Part shown: one piece after another, positions 8,937 to 21,306 of the stretch
How positions within the stretch are numbered: position 1 is the stretch's first letter
Layout: each line of letters starts with the position of its first letter
NCBI GenBank assembly: GCA_001632435.1
Contig: KV424102.1
Span: 3,315-51,492, forward strand
Length of the DNA stretch: 48,178 nucleotides
From: Calocera cornea HHB12733
Taxonomy: Eukaryota; Basidiomycota; Dacrymycetes; Dacrymycetales; Dacrymycetaceae
Direction of reading: 5' to 3'
Position numbers and translations under genes: made by a program
The notes under the pieces: generated by a model
What the model was told of the DNA's origin: nothing
The model's database searches: none
Seen by the model: only the letters and a program-made list of their open reading frames with translations

Positions 8937-11679
8937 TCTGCTTGATCGCTCATGATGTTCTCGGACGGTATGGCCAGGTGATGCTGCGACGGTGACGGCA
9001 TGAAGTGCAGACGGACTCGATTCTCGGACGCTGTGTTTTATTATTTCTCTTTTATTCCCTCCACTCGCTCGTCATCTCATCCCAACGACTCGCTCCCTCC
9101 GGTCCCTCGATCGTTCTGCGACACGCACTGCACATGAATTCGGACGCCCTCTATCACGCGCTTGACGCTTCTTCACTTCCTCCAGTTCTTTATTGCTATT
9201 GCTCATCGTCGCATCTTAACAAAGTCAACTCATCAACTCATCATGCATACCCCTGAACGGCTACGATACACACGTTTTCAAATTAGATGTTGCTGGTTGT
9301 GGATTATGAACGAACGTTTGAAGATATGCGTGCGCTGGTTGGAAAGCCGATGGGAATGGGGAGTGGCGGGCGTGGCCGACGACCTTGGAGAGTGACACGC
9401 TTCGGCGGTGGCTGATGGTGGATAGAAGCCCGCTGAAAAGCTGGCGAGTGTAAGCACGGCCAGCACAGCGTACCGGCGGCCAATCTCGCTGGTTTACCAC
9501 AAGCTATTACGAGTTGTGGGTAGGGGCCGTAGTCTGTAGTGCGACCCTGTTGATGTGGCACCAAAGGAGCCGTGACCTGTGGGAGCGTAGGGGCAGACGA
9601 ACAGTGCATCAAAACCAGACTGACAGCAGCCTGTCGGATAGGGGCGCAAACCAAAGATACGCTCAGAGTGATGACGAGAGCTTGAGTCCGGCTCCAAATT
9701 TTGCCACATGCGAACAGATTGCGTCGATGACACCCGGCGCACCGAGACAACCAGATGGCGCGGGCTGTCGAAAAGCCATGGAAATCTGATTCTATCCATG
9801 AGTTTCCATCTAATGTAGGTGTATTGGTAGCAGGATGTTGGGATGTGGTGAGGAAGTAGCCCCATTCGGTCACCCGTCGTGGTGTCCTTGGGTCAACGAC
9901 TCCAGCGACATTCCGAAGCTTGCTGATAACGTAGAGCGCTTTAAAACCTTTGATAAAAAAATATGAAAAGAGTCACTGAGAGTTATGCGGACAATGTTGA
10001 AGGGTGGCATACATATGTCTGTCTCCTGAGGACCCCGCGGCATGAGTCCGAAAGACCCAGCCTCACTATGTACCGCGATTATGGAAGCAATTGGTTTGCG
10101 AGGAAATATTTTGACAGCCGGTCATGTGGCGTATCTCACAAAGCTAGAAAGATACCAAAATGGATTGCCAAATCACTTGAGCCGGCCGAAAGATGGAAGC
10201 CACAATTTGTTTGAGACGGCTAGGCCGTGAAGTGTGTGGCAATGACGTTGAGCAGAGCTATGCAAGCGACGGATTTGCTGACGAGCCTCTTCAGAACTTG
10301 ATTCGTGAGACGGGTCCATGGTCTAAATTTGACGGATTGGTGCCCTCGCCCCGCGGCTCAAAGCTTTGCTTGCGTAAAGAGTACCGCCAAAGTAGCAGAC
10401 CGGCCATGCAACAACTTCGACCGGTTCAACCCAGGATGGCTACGAAGAGACCTGGTGCACTTTCTGGAAGTCCCAGAACATTGCTGTACCCACAATAACA
10501 CATTTATGGGAAGTTGACTCTGGAATCAAAACTTGGATAATTCAGATTTTGGCCAGAAAGTCAACCACAGACACTAGACACGGACAAGGGTCCAATTTTA
10601 AGCAAGTTAATTGCTTATGCATTGGTCAACAGCCGGTAAGTGGCTGTATGCTGTGACTGGCGGATAGGGGGCTGATTTGCTTCCATCCACTTCTGTGCTT
10701 GAAATCAGCATCCGACTTTGCGTGTCATGCCATCAACCCTTGAGAGCAGCTGAGTTTTGCCTCCGCTCCAGGGGACTCAGTGCGTCTAAGTCCGTTGGTC
10801 CCTGGCTCCCACCTTGGCTGTGACCACCACCCCATCGTGCATCTGCCACCCTGCTCCTCACCTCTCCCCTGCCCCTGCCCTGCCTACTGCAGCCTGCCCT
10901 GCCCTGCGTGCTCTGCCTGCCTTGCCTATGCCTGCCTTGCCTGCCTTGCCTTGCTTGCCTGCTGTGCTCGCCACACCCATCCGGTCTGTGGTGCCCGCCG
11001 TGCCTGCCCATCTGCTGTGCCCTCCTGGCATGCTGTGCCCTCCTGGCCCAGGCAGTGTGCGTATCTGCTACTATCTGTTGCGGGACCTCCTTTTGGAGGG
11101 CCACAGTAATGGGATTAGGCGCATATATGCATGTATTGTTGACTAGACAATGTCAACAGATGAATGGGTGACGAGGTGAGTACATGACATTGGCATGAAT
11201 GTTTGTCTTTCATTGACCTCTGACGGAACACACTGGTTATCCTGACTGTGCAAGACTATGATCAGTGCTTTCACTAGCGTTGTAGAGTAGTCGCAAAAGT
11301 AATGAAAATAAGCTGCTTTACTACTGAATATGCTAAGTGCAGAATATGTACCACTTTCTGCGCATTATAAGCCACTTCATCTAAGAAAGCAAACAGCTAA
11401 AAATAAGCCATTTTTGTGTGGCCTTGCAAGTGCTGGTAATCAGCACGTCTCGCGGTTCTAGTGAGAAGAGCGCCACAACCTGTGCGAAGCAGAAGAGTGT
11501 CAAGGGACCACGCGCCCCGCGGCGAAGGCGGGACGGAAGCAGATGATGCACATATTTTGGTCCCTCGCTGTGCGGTTCACTGGGATCCGCTCTGCGGAGG
11601 GGAGCCGATTATCTCGTCGCTTTGCCCTCCACCACCACCACCAAGGAGCTTCAATCCGCCCTCTTTCTAAACTGCCATC
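8937..11679. other. 2.7-kb gap without a recognisable gene
   Basis: Open frames here are short, in conflicting directions and without recognisable motifs. It contains the 3' flank of the DUF4203 gene, an imperfect TGCCT repeat at about 10860-10975 and, near the right end, the promoter of the zinc transporter. A decayed mobile element is possible but I see no recognisable piece of one. Confidence 0.5.
10860..10975. repeat. imperfect CCTGCC/TTGCC pyrimidine-biased repeat
   Basis: Many interleaved CTGCC, CTTGCC and TGCCT units occur here. They keep several frames open on both strands and create spurious Cys-Leu-Pro or Gln-Gly-Arg proteins. Confidence 0.7.
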
Positions 11680-13711
11680 ATGGCGTGGTCAATAAAATTC
11701 ACGTATTCGAGAGTGGCGAGGATCATCACCCTACTCGTCATCGACACCATCTTCTTCTTCATAGAACTCATCGTCGGTACGCATAGGCGCCATGCATAGA
11801 CGCTTGCACTGGACTGACGGGATGTACAATAGGCTATGCGATTGGATCTCTCGCGCTCGTTGCAGACTCGTTCCATATGCTCAAGTAAGCGCTGCATACA
11901 TCGACGAGAATCGGACACGTATTGATGCCGTCATTAGTGACATAATCAGCTTGATTGTCGCGCTGTACGCTATCAAGGTGCGTTATATTCTGAACGCGTA
12001 TATGCGATTAGAACTAACCATGCGCGCCTCCAGTTGATGAAGAACAAGGCGTCGAACAAGTACTCGTACGGATGGCACCGTGCTGAAGTCTTGGCTGCGC
12101 TCGTCAACGGTGTCTTTTTGCTGGCGCTTTGCTTCTCCATCTTCCTGGAGGCAATTGAGCGCTTCTTCAGCCAGCCCGAGATCACAAACCCGAAACTGGT
12201 GGTCATTGTGGGCTGTCTGGGGCTCTTGAGCAACTTTGTCGGGCTGTTCCTGTTCAATGGTGCGTCGGAGTCCTTCGGATATGGGCTGAGACATCTTATC
12301 TGATTGCGGCTGCGCAGAACACGGTCATTCCCATGGGGCCGAGGAAGGCCACGGCGACCACGATCATGACCATGAGGGACACGAGCACGCCCATGAGCAA
12401 GTACCGAAGCCGACCGAGCGATCTCCGCTCATCCGCTACGAGGGCCTGCCCCTGCCGACCGCAATTCGTCATCGCACCAACTCTATGACATCCACCATCT
12501 ACGCCCATCCCGCTATTGCCCAGCGTGCCGCAGTAATGGAGGAAGCCGAGGAGATTGAACGCGCCAAGTCACCCGAGCGCCGAGAGAACTTCGTCAGCCC
12601 TGCCTTGGCATCCAGGCGCCAGAGCTTGATGAGCCCAAGCGCGGCGAGCATTAGCACACAGAAGCGGAACCACGACACCGTGCACGAAGGTGAAGAGGAC
12701 GAGGAGGATGATATCGCGAGCGAGGCTGTAACCGTCGAAGATGTTCCTCAGTTGACGAGGACCAACAAGAGCACACATCCTCACGACCACGCACACCCCC
12801 ACAATCCCGACCATGAGCATGCCCACGCTCACGACCACCCGCATGACCACCCGCACAAGCACGGCGATGGTCACCCTCACACGCACTCGCATGACAGTGA
12901 GCCCGAGTACGACATCGAGCGGGGAGCACATGATCATTCTGCGTTCCACAAGGAGAAGAAGAGCGGCGGGCACGGACACTCTCACGGCAACATGAACATG
13001 CGTGCGCTGCTCCTCCATGTCATGGGCGACGCACTGGGCAACATCGGTGTCATCGTCACTGGCCTTATCATCTGGCTCACCGATATCCCGCACAAGTTCT
13101 TCGCCGATCCCATCATCTCCCTCGTCATCACCTGCATCATATTTTCTTCCGCTATGCCGCTGTGCCGAAGCGCATCTATCATCCTTCTCCAGGCTGTCCC
13201 TCAAGATATCGACCTTGACGATGTGCGCGACGCCGTGCTCAAGGTGCCCGGTGTCTTGGCCATCCATGAACTCCACGTTTGGCAGCTCTCGGAGACCCGT
13301 GTAGTGGCTTCCGTCCATGTCTGGGTCTCCAAGGCAAAGCAGTACATGAACGTCGCTGCCAAGATCAGAAAGGTCTTCCACGAACATGGCATCCACAGCT
13401 GCACCATCCAGCCCGAGTTCCACCCCGAGATCGAGGTATCTGACGAAGGTCAGATAAGGACGGACGTCGATACGTCCTGCTTGATTACGTGCGGACCTGG
13501 AGAGGTTTGCGAGGAGCAGCTTTGTTGCCGTAAGTCGCTTTGCAAGCCTGGTATCTCAGATGCTGACTCGGTTGCAGCTCCTATTGCGCCTATTGCGGTC
13601 AATCCCACAGCGGCAGATGAAGGCGAAGAACACGAGCACGCGCACGAGCACGAGCACGAGCACGAGCATGAGCACGAAGAGCATCTGACTGGCCAAGAGC
13701 CACCTGAGTAA
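11680..13711 (+). CDS. ZRC1: vacuolar-type zinc transporter of the cation diffusion facilitator family (586 aa)
   Basis: It would export Zn2+ (perhaps Co2+/Cd2+) from the cytosol into the vacuole or secretory lumen by H+ antiport. Exons are 11680-11776, 11833-11884, 11938-11977, 12034-12259, 12318-13529 and 13578-13711; phases close exactly at TAA 13709. Helix 2 carries the metal site ADSFHMLND (H47, D51) and helix 5 the matching HVMGD (H372, D376), the CDF catalytic pair. Between helices 4 and 5 is a very long His-rich loop with two clusters (about 139-165 and 292-332, HxH repeats) separated by a Ser/Glu-rich linker. The cytosolic C-terminal domain follows, with CGPGEVCEEQLCC and a final His-Glu repeat tail. 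The 48-nt last intron (13530-13577, GTAAGT) is in frame, so retention would also be translatable. The family call is secure; the ZRC1 versus COT1 name is by analogy. Confidence 0.93.
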
Positions 13712-13816
13712 AGCTTCACGTAGATGATGATACCCCTGATATTCTAATGCCTGTCTGTGTTTTTGTTGCTATTATGACCCATGCCTGTAATTGTACAACT
13801 GAAATTCATCCGAAGA

Positions 13817-16800
13817 CTAATCATTAAGGACTACATGTAAGCGCTTAGAAAGTAAATGGCTAGATGTGGCAGAAGAAGCTTCCAGCCGCTCTGCCAGCGC
13901 GTTCAGCCATACCCGTGGTTGTAGCCTACTTCGCAGCTCGATCGAAAGCGGTGCACCGTCCGCGGTTTTGAGGAACGCACGTTCCAGCTGGAAGGACAGA
14001 TGACATGCAGAGACGATGATGCTGACGAGGGTATCCATGTTCGCGGTCATCTGTGGCCTGGGGATCCAATCCAGGTCGAGCAGGAGGCCTGGCACGAAGA
14101 CCAACAAGAAGTACGGCAAGAGCGGGGGGGAGGTAGGCGAGCGCAGCCCGCTGAGCGAAAAGGCGGTGACGATCCTGCATCCGTCCATCGCGCCCATGGA
14201 CGCTCCTGCGACGCACGAGTCCCAAAGTATCTCGATGAACTCGCGCGGGCGGAGCACGTCCAGCCACCGGTCCACCTCGAGGGTGGTCACCTTGTTCATC
14301 TGGGCTTGGGTGAACGCCTCGCGCACGGCCGACTGGCAGTTGTCCGACCAAGAGGGGAGGGTATGGCGGTAGTTGCAGTTTACGTCGGTGAATGCTGCGC
14401 AATCGTCAGCAGGACTGTCGCCATCGGTGTGGAGGGACATACGATCTTCGGTTGTACCGAGCGCCTTGTTGACCACATCCCGCATCGCCTGCACGTTGAC
14501 CCCTCCCGCCTGCATGGCGTTCGCGAGCCGAGCGTTCGTGAGCACGCGGAGCACGCTCGCTCCTGTTACGGCGAGCACCGGCTTGGGACACGACTCGGAG
14601 ACGAGGATCATCTGGAGGATCTCGAAGTGCAGTGATGAATACGGGCTGAACTCTGTCAGCTACGCTCTGCGTGGCAAGTGGGCTACGCACCCCTGGCGCT
14701 CCGCCTCCGCCGCCAAATACTGCACGATGCCGACGAGCGTCCAGCTGAGCAGGCCGCTCAGGAAGTAGCCGACGCCATTATGCAGCGTCTCGCTGTCGAT
14801 GACGTCCAAGCTCCTGGCCAGGATCGCCTGGTGGAAGAAGGTCGTCGTCAGGCGGAGCAGCATCGCCGGGTCCGTCGCGCGCAGCATGGGGTCGTCGATC
14901 CCCTCGTTGGGGGAGAAGAGGGCCTTGAGCCAGCGCGCGAGGAGCGACCGCTCGTCCTCTGTGAGCGTGCGCAGGGGGTGCGGGCGCGAGGGGGTGAGCA
15001 GCGCTGACCAGGGCGCGGGGTCGGAGGAGTCGGCGTGCTCGGGGAACTGCAGCTGCGCCCAGGTCAGCACCTGCCAGCTTCTGCATGGTGCACATACACG
15101 AGGAGAAGAAGGACGGACGTTGAACTTGCTCAGGGCAAACTGGCAGAACAGCACCACCTCCCCGTACAGCCCCAGCGCGGACTGCGGATCATTCACCGCG
15201 TCAAAGTCGAACTGCCCGAGGAACTCGCTCGCCGTGCGCACGAACCCGTCCACGGGCGTCCAGAGGCTTATCAGCTCCAGGGCCAGGCGGTGCGAGTAGA
15301 GCAGCCTGCAGGCACCCGAGAGCTGCTCAAGGTCCGCCTCCCCGCTCTTCGCCGACGCACCGAAGCGGTCCAGGAACCACTGTGCGAGCAGGCGGTGCGC
15401 GCGCCAGTCGCCCTCCATGCGGGTGAGGAAGGCCAGTGCGTCCTCCGCGGATGCGCCCCCCAGGCGGTCCTCGACGTACTCCTCGGGCGTGGACATGTTC
15501 TCTGCTGCTTCGATCGAGAGGGGCGAGTCTTGACGCGTGAAGGAGGGGCAGACGCGCGTCGCTGCTTCCTCGGAGAGCAGGTCGGAGCCCACTAGGGAGC
15601 GCAGCAGGTCGATGCGGAAGGACGGGGGCCTGGGGGTGCGGGTTTCCCATCAGCGCTGCGCAAGAGCATCCAGGGGAAGGCGGGAAGAGGGGAGGGGAAA
15701 GAAAAGCGCACCGAGCCTCCTCATCCACCGGATCTGAGCTTCCGAAGCCCGCGCCAGCGGCGGCCCCCGCAGGCCCAGGCGGGTTACACATATCCAGCTC
15801 CCTCCTCCACTCGTCAAACACACCCTTCACCGCGCCCTCCATCGCCTGCCTGCCCTCTTCTCCGCTGCCTACGCCGAGCTCAGCGAGCAGGAAGGGGAGG
15901 CGGCCGAGGACGAACGCGCGCCAGAGGACGGCTTCGCCGTACCCTGGTGGGGCGGGCTCGGAGGGGGAGGTGCTGGCGGGGGAGGCGGAGGCGGGCGGGT
16001 ACGGGTGGAGCGTTATGAGGGAGATGGAGGACTGGAGGAGCGAGGAGTAGGAGGCTAGGAGCTGCTCCGGCGGGGTCGGGTCGGTCGGGTGCAGGAGTTG
16101 CAGCAGGGAGAGCGAGGCGGGCGTCGAGCCCGCGCCGAACGGCGTGCTCCGGTGCTCCACCTGCCAGGCATCAGCATCGCCCTACAGGAGGAAAATATCT
16201 GGAAGAAAAAAGGGGAGAGGGGAGGCGCACCATACTGGATAGCAGGAGGGACATGAGCGGCAGGCTCGGGGCTAGCTTGTCCCGCTCCGTGCCAGCCCAC
16301 TGTGCCTGCCCCTGCGCGCCGCCCTCCTGCGCGCCGACCAGCTCGCCCACCCCCACCCCCATCCCCATCCCCAGGCCACCCAGGCCGCCCCAGATGCCCC
16401 CCTCGCCCGCCTCCTGCATCCTTATCAGCTCCTGGACGCGCACGAGCCCCTTGTGCGCGATCAGGAAGACGTTGGCGAACGCGTAGCTCGCCTCGATGGC
16501 TTGCAGGATACTGTGCTTCTCCCCCGGGGTGAGGGAGGAGATCTGGTGGTCGACCTGCAGGAGGGAGAGGGTGTATAGGAAGAGCTCTGGGACGGCCGTG
16601 GGCGTGGGCGTGTTGGGCTGGGGGTGGGCGGCGAGGGCGGAGAGGAGGATGACGAAGGGCGGGATGAGCGGGAGGGGCGATGCGGCGGGGGCGAGCATGG
16701 GGTTTGGGGCGGAGGGCGCGGGGCCGAGCATGGGGTTGTGGTACGCCTGGTTTGCGAGCAGCGCGAGCTTGCACAGGGGCTCGGCGAGGGGCAGCGGGAG

Positions 16801-17253
16801 GCGGGAGGGGAATGTGCCGAGGGCGTGGGTGAGCGTGCGGACGTAGACGTAGAGCGGGACGAGCGGGGCGTCGGTCGTGCGCTGGTAGGACTGTGTCAGG
16901 TCGAGTGGCGCTGTCGCGGGCAGGCCGAGGGAGAGGGCGAGGTAGGCCAGCAGCGAGGGCGAGGCCGTGTACTGCGAGAGCAGGTCGAGCAGCGTCTCTG
17001 TCGGGGGGGAGGGGGTGTCAGCATACCCCTTCCTCGTGCAGGAGTATATCGCGCACCGCAGATCTCGGGCCCGTACAGCGCACCATGGTACGGTGCACCC
17101 CCTGTCGCCGTCCTGACGAGCTTAGCCCACTGTCGCCCAACCTCACATTAGCATACACGCGCTGGAGTGGGAGGGCAGGAGCAGGCGCAGACACACCGTG
17201 CTGGGGGAGACGCCTGTCGCGAACGCGGCGCGGGTCACGTCCGCTGCGGACAT
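13817..17253 (-). CDS. MED5: Mediator complex tail-module subunit 5 (1009 aa)
   Basis: Probably the Med5/Nut1 subunit of the RNA polymerase II Mediator. Exons, 5' to 3' on the minus strand: 17253-17157, 17101-17057, 16997-16231, 16160-15712, 15629-15119, 15070-14691, 14645-14443 and 14394-13817. Introns are 55, 59, 70, 82, 48, 45 and 48 nt and all phases close. The N-terminus (VTRAAFATGVSPSTVCLRLL) and the C-terminal helical repeats (LLSWTLVGIVQYL, LHFEILQMILVSESCPKP, VDRWLDVLRPREFIEILWDS) fit basidiomycete Med5 as I know it: an all-helical protein without a catalytic motif. Very small second exon (45 nt). Two introns (15118-15071 and 14442-14395) are multiples of three without stops and could be retained. 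It shares a 267-bp divergent promoter with COX13 and ends 105 bp from the convergent zinc transporter. The gene structure is well supported; the family assignment is moderately sure. Confidence 0.75.
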
Positions 17254-17520
17254 TGTTGTCCTCTCTCAGTCCCGCAGGCAGCCGCCCCAATTGCGAGCTA
17301 CCGGCCCAGACGATTCCAAGAATGCAGCACCGATCTACAATGCCCAGCAACGATGGCAATCGTCAACGATATGGTTGGCACGTGCCACCGACCAGGGCGC
17401 GGACGGGTGGCGGTACCGGCATCAATCGCCCGTCACCTCCGAGTCCGCTTCCTCCCGCTCCTCCTCCTCCCACCACCTACCTACCCCACCTCCTCGCATC
17501 CCCCCCAGCAGGCAAGCAGC
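17254..17520. promoter_or_regulatory. 267-bp divergent promoter between MED5 and COX13
   Basis: The two start codons face away from each other across this interval. A CCAAT pentamer sits at 17287-17291. The COX13 side is strongly pyrimidine-rich (CTCCTCCTCCCACC), a usual leader feature in basidiomycetes. No clear TATA box. Confidence 0.6.
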
Positions 17521-18257
17521 ATGCTCTCGCGCCAGCTCGCCCGCGCCGCCCCCGCTCTCCGCACCACCACCACCACCACCAGCAGCGTAGCGCGGCGCAC
17601 GCTCGCGACCGCCCAAGTCGACCCCGTGCACCACACCGAGGCCAACTCGCAGTTCCTCAAGGACAGGGAGGCCGTCAAGCATCATGCGGAGCGTGCGTCC
17701 CCTTCTACCTACCTGGGATATAGCAGTGGTGGACAGAGGTGCTGATGCGATGGGTCTGTTGCGGGGCGTAGAGACGACCAGGCTGTGGAGGAACATCTCC
17801 TACTTCGTCTGTGTGCCCGTCAGTGCGTACCCTCCCCTCCCCTCGCCAGCACCTCGCTAACCCCCACCTCCACCCCCACCCCGACCCCTAGTAATCGGCG
17901 GCTACTTCTGGGTCCAGAGCGTCGAAGGCGAGCACGAAGCGCACCAGAAGCACCTGGCCGAGGAGGCGGGCGGCCACCTGCCCGAGAAGCCGCGCTACGA
18001 GTACCTGAACATCCGCCGCAAGCCCTTCCCGTGGGGGAACAACTCGCTGTTTTACAACCCTCACGTGAGTGCGCTCCCTGCTCCTGCTCCTGCCCCTGCG
18101 CCGGCGCCTGCTCCGTCTGCGTTGGCCTGCCCCTCCCGTTCGGTGGGCGCTCCCCCCGCGGCCAGCGGGGGTGTTGCGTGTTTGCATCTGGCACAGCACT
18201 GACTGATCGGTTCGCACGCAGGTTCAGAGGGACATGGACGCCAAGGACGAGGAGTGA
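17521..18257 (+). CDS. COX13: cytochrome c oxidase subunit VIa (143 aa)
   Basis: A small nuclear-encoded subunit of mitochondrial complex IV in the inner membrane. Exons are 17521-17692, 17772-17822, 17892-18064 and 18222-18257; all phases close at TGA 18255. The N-terminus (MLSRQLARAAPALRT...SVARRTLATAQ) is an Arg/Ala/Thr-rich mitochondrial presequence without acidic residues. The diagnostic segment follows: HHAEQTTRLWRNISYFV, one membrane helix at about residues 62-85, then EHEAHQKHLAE, YEYLNIRRKPFPWGNNSLFYNP and a short acidic tail ending KDEE. These match the COX6A family (PYxYLRIRxKPFPWGDGxxSLFHNP type). The last intron (157 nt) is long for this genome. Confidence 0.95.
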
Positions 18258-18470
18258 AACGGTCAATCTCGGAAAAATTAGCCACTCTAAACCCTCTCCC
18301 GCTCCATATTTCCTGTGCAATAGCGTTCAAAATGCAAAGCCATTAGAAACTCTGCCCGCGCTCCTCCTCCTCCTCTGCTGCGGGACGGTATCTCCCCGTG
18401 CCCCAGTGCCGATGCCGCTTACGCTGCATCGCAGCAGGAGCACTGCGCCTCCCCCCGGCCCGCGCAGCCC
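18258..18470. terminator. shared 3' flank of COX13 and the helicase gene
   Basis: The two genes converge with 213 bp between stop codons. Both 3' UTRs and polyadenylation signals must fit or overlap here, so antisense overlap of transcripts is likely. Confidence 0.5.
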
Positions 18471-20818
18471 TCACTCCTCCCCCTCCACACTCTCCCACCG
18501 CCCAGGAACGACCTTCATCATCCTATAAAGCCTCGCGACGGACCTCTCCTCGCCCCAAAGCTGCCCTTCGCCACCGCCGTGCCTGAGCTCGTCGGCCCAC
18601 GGGGGCCGCTCAACCTCGCGCACAACCGTGATCACCTTGCCCGTCCCCGCGCGCGCGGCCCGGCCCAGCCGGCCACACATGTGCAGGTACGCGACGAGCC
18701 CCGGCGCGGCGCCGAGGATGAACACGTGCGTGAGGTGGGGCAGGTCGAGCCCGCGCGCGTGGGGGAAGGAGGTGATCAGCAGCACCGGGTCGTCCGTCTC
18801 TGCCTCTGCCTCTGCCTCTGCCTCTGCCTCTGCCTCTGCCTCTGCCTCTGCGCCTTCCCCTGCGACCTTTCCCACCCCTCTCCCTTTCCCTTTCCCTGAA
18901 CCGGGCGCGGGCGCGGGCGCGGTGCGCACTCCCTGCTCAGCCGCGCCCGCAAGCTCGGCCACATCCGCACCGCTCAAGTCGAGCGCGCGCGCGCTCACGC
19001 CCAGCGCACAAAAGGCGGCCACGAGCCTTCGTGTGCTCAGCTGGGGCGGGACGAACAGCAGGGCGAGGCGCGGCACGTCCAGCGCGAACACTTGCGCGAT
19101 CAGCTCGAACATCGCCGGCGGGTAGAGCTGGGCGGAGGGCGAGCCCGTCTCGGCGTCCGCGGCGGGGGAGGAGCCGGCGGGGGGCGCGGAAAGCGGCCGC
19201 TCGTGCTCGTCCAGCGGGGTGGAGTAGAGCTCGCGCTCGTGCAGGATGAGCGCGTCCGAGTCGGGGTCGGGGTCGGGGTCGGCCTGCTGGGAGCGGGAGC
19301 GGGCGCGGGGTTGGCCGCGGGAGTCCGGCCCGGGGGGGAGCGCGTGCGCGTGCGCGTCCTCGAGCTCATCGACGGGCGCAGCTCTGCGCGCATCCGCATT
19401 CCCGGCGGCCCCAGCGGTTGCGGCTGCCCGCCCCTGGCCCTGCTCCCTCTCCCTGTCGACCTCCGCGGGTGTCCTGGCGCCCCTGACGTCCCTGACCCTG
19501 CCCCCCTCGCCCACGACCAAGCAGTAGTGCTCGACCCTGCCCTGCATGCGGCGGCCGAACTCCTTGCGCGTGTTCACCACGTCCAGCCGGGCGACGCGGC
19601 CCTCCTCGCGCGAGAGCGCCCCGAGGTGCATCTTGATGTAGTCGCGGACGGGGGCGTTGAGCGTGGCGGACATGAAGACTGCCTGGAGGGGGTTGAGGGC
19701 GCGGCGGGGGACGCGCGCCGAGGGCGCCTTCGGCCGCTCGTCGAACAGCGCGCGGAGGAGGGAGAGCGCCGGGGGCGGGTGCGCGAGGAAGTTGCGCTCC
19801 TCCTTCCGGTCCGCGTACTTGCCCGGCACGCCCAGCAACAGGTCCGCCTCGTCCACCGCGACGGTCCTGAGGCGGGGCACGCCGAGCGCCGCCCAGTCCG
19901 TCTCGGCGAGCTCGGCGAGGGCGTGCGGGGTGCCGACGAGGATGTGTGGCGGGCAGGCGCGCAGCGCCCGTGCCTGGGCGGCGATTGGCTGGTCCGGCCC
20001 GCGCAGGACGAGCGTGAGCACGGGCGCGAGGTCCGGGAAGACGCTGGGCGGGAGCAGCTGCCGCGCCCAGTGCTGCAGCTGCAGGGCCAGGTTCGCGTGC
20101 GGCACGAGGAGCAGCGCCGTGTCCAGCGGGACGTCGGGGGGCACTGGGGCGCCCGGGGGCCGTCGGCCTGGCGGAGGGCCCTTTTTGAGGCGGGATAAGA
20201 GGGCGAGCAGAAGGCCGAAGGACCTGGGCTCGGTTAGGATACCGCGGTGGGCGGGATGGGACGAGGAAGGGACGCACTTTCCCGAGCCGGTGATGTCCCT
20301 CAGCAGCACGTCCTTGCCCTGCAGCACGGCGGGGATGAGCTGCGCCTGGCACTCTGTGGGCCGGACGATGTCGGGGAAGGCGTCCCTGAGCGCGGCGGCG
20401 ATGCTCGGTTTGACGCCGATGGCCTGTGCATGTGCATCATCGTCGTCAGCGGGGGAAGGGGAAGGGAGGGGATGCGCACCTCGAAGGCTTGGCTGTCCTG
20501 CTCCTGCTCCTGGGGCTGCGGCTGCGGCTGTGGCTGGGGGTGTACGGGCGGGTGTTGCAGGAGGGGGGAAGCGGCTGCGGCTGCGCGCCATGCCCTCCTG
20601 TCGAGGGTGAATGCCTGGGTGGCAGTTGCCTGTGCGGGTGTGAGTGGCTGCTGCTGCTGCGGGTGGGGCAGGGCGGGGTCGTCGACGTAGGGCGAGTGGG
20701 TGATGCGGGCGGCGCGGGCCGACGCGTGCCGGGTCGCTGTCCGTGCGGCGGCGGCGGCGGGGCGGGAGGGGCCCGCGGCGGCGTTCGGCAGGGGGAGCGG
20801 GAGTCGCGGGAGGTGCAT
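18471..20818 (-). CDS. DEAD-box RNA helicase, probably mitochondrial (745 aa)
   Basis: An ATP-dependent RNA helicase. Exons on the minus strand are 20818-20480, 20423-20278 and 20223-18471; introns are 56 and 54 nt and phases close at TGA 18473. The first 60 residues are rich in Arg/Ala/Ser with no acidic residue, fitting a mitochondrial presequence. Motifs in order: PTECQAQLIPAVLQGKDVL (Q-motif and motif I lead), ITGSGKS (Walker A, about 157-163), VGTPHAL, DEAD at 286-289, MSATLN (347-349 = SAT), then a large low-complexity insertion, ITSFPHARGLDLP (motif V region) and HMCGRLGRAARAG (motif VI). Motif VI has Met where HRxGRxGR has the first Arg. An (EA)n run (18797-18852) and other repeats sit in the insertion. 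The overall layout recalls yeast Mrh4-like mitochondrial helicases, but orthology is not proven. Confidence 0.82.
18797..18852. repeat. TCTGCC hexamer microsatellite inside the helicase gene
   Basis: About nine perfect TCTGCC units on the plus strand; on the coding strand they read GAGGCA and encode Glu-Ala dipeptides between helicase motifs IV and V. Confidence 0.9.
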
Positions 20819-21306
20819 CCGATCCTACAGCACTATGCAGAGGAGGAGGGCACGAGCGGTGGTGCGGTGGTGCGGTTGATGCAGGCGGATCAGGGACTCG
20901 CAGGCCGAAATTTGGTGAGCGGCCCCGCGGAATCACGTGCACATACCGCTACCGCCGACCGCCCACACGCTACCGCCGACGCGCCGCGGGAGTGGATTGG
21001 ATTCTGGCGGCTCGTTCTGCCACTCAGGCTGGCGGCGTTGCGTTCGCTGGAGGGGATCCATTCACCCAACACGCTTATCGGACACCGTACCGTGTGCACG
21101 GGACTTGCAGGCACCTGGATTGCACCGGGCTGCAATGGCATGCATGCACTGGCAACCATGGGCCACCCGTCCACCGAGGATAACCACGCAGCGACGACTC
21201 CACTGGGCCGGTCCTGCTTGCGCCCCAGCAGGCACGCTCCAGCACCCATATATCCCCCGCCAACTGCAACCCCGCCCCCCCCCCCGCCACTGAGTGCACG
21301 TTCCTC
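20819..21306. promoter_or_regulatory. 488-bp divergent promoter between the helicase and DUR3
   Basis: On the DUR3 side there is a TATA-like CATATATC at 21247-21254, about 55 bp before the ATG. CTTATC at 21074-21079 is the core of a GATA-factor site, which would fit nitrogen-catabolite control of a urea transporter; it is a single site, so this is only suggestive. A C-rich leader precedes ATG 21307. Confidence 0.5.

Noticed and set aside
10733..11171. Overlapping Cys/Pro/Leu- or Gln/Gly/Arg-rich frames on both strands
   Set aside because: Created by the TGCCT-type simple repeat.
19092..20198. 368-codon plus frame antisense to the helicase
   Set aside because: Codon-bias shadow; the minus strand has all helicase motifs.
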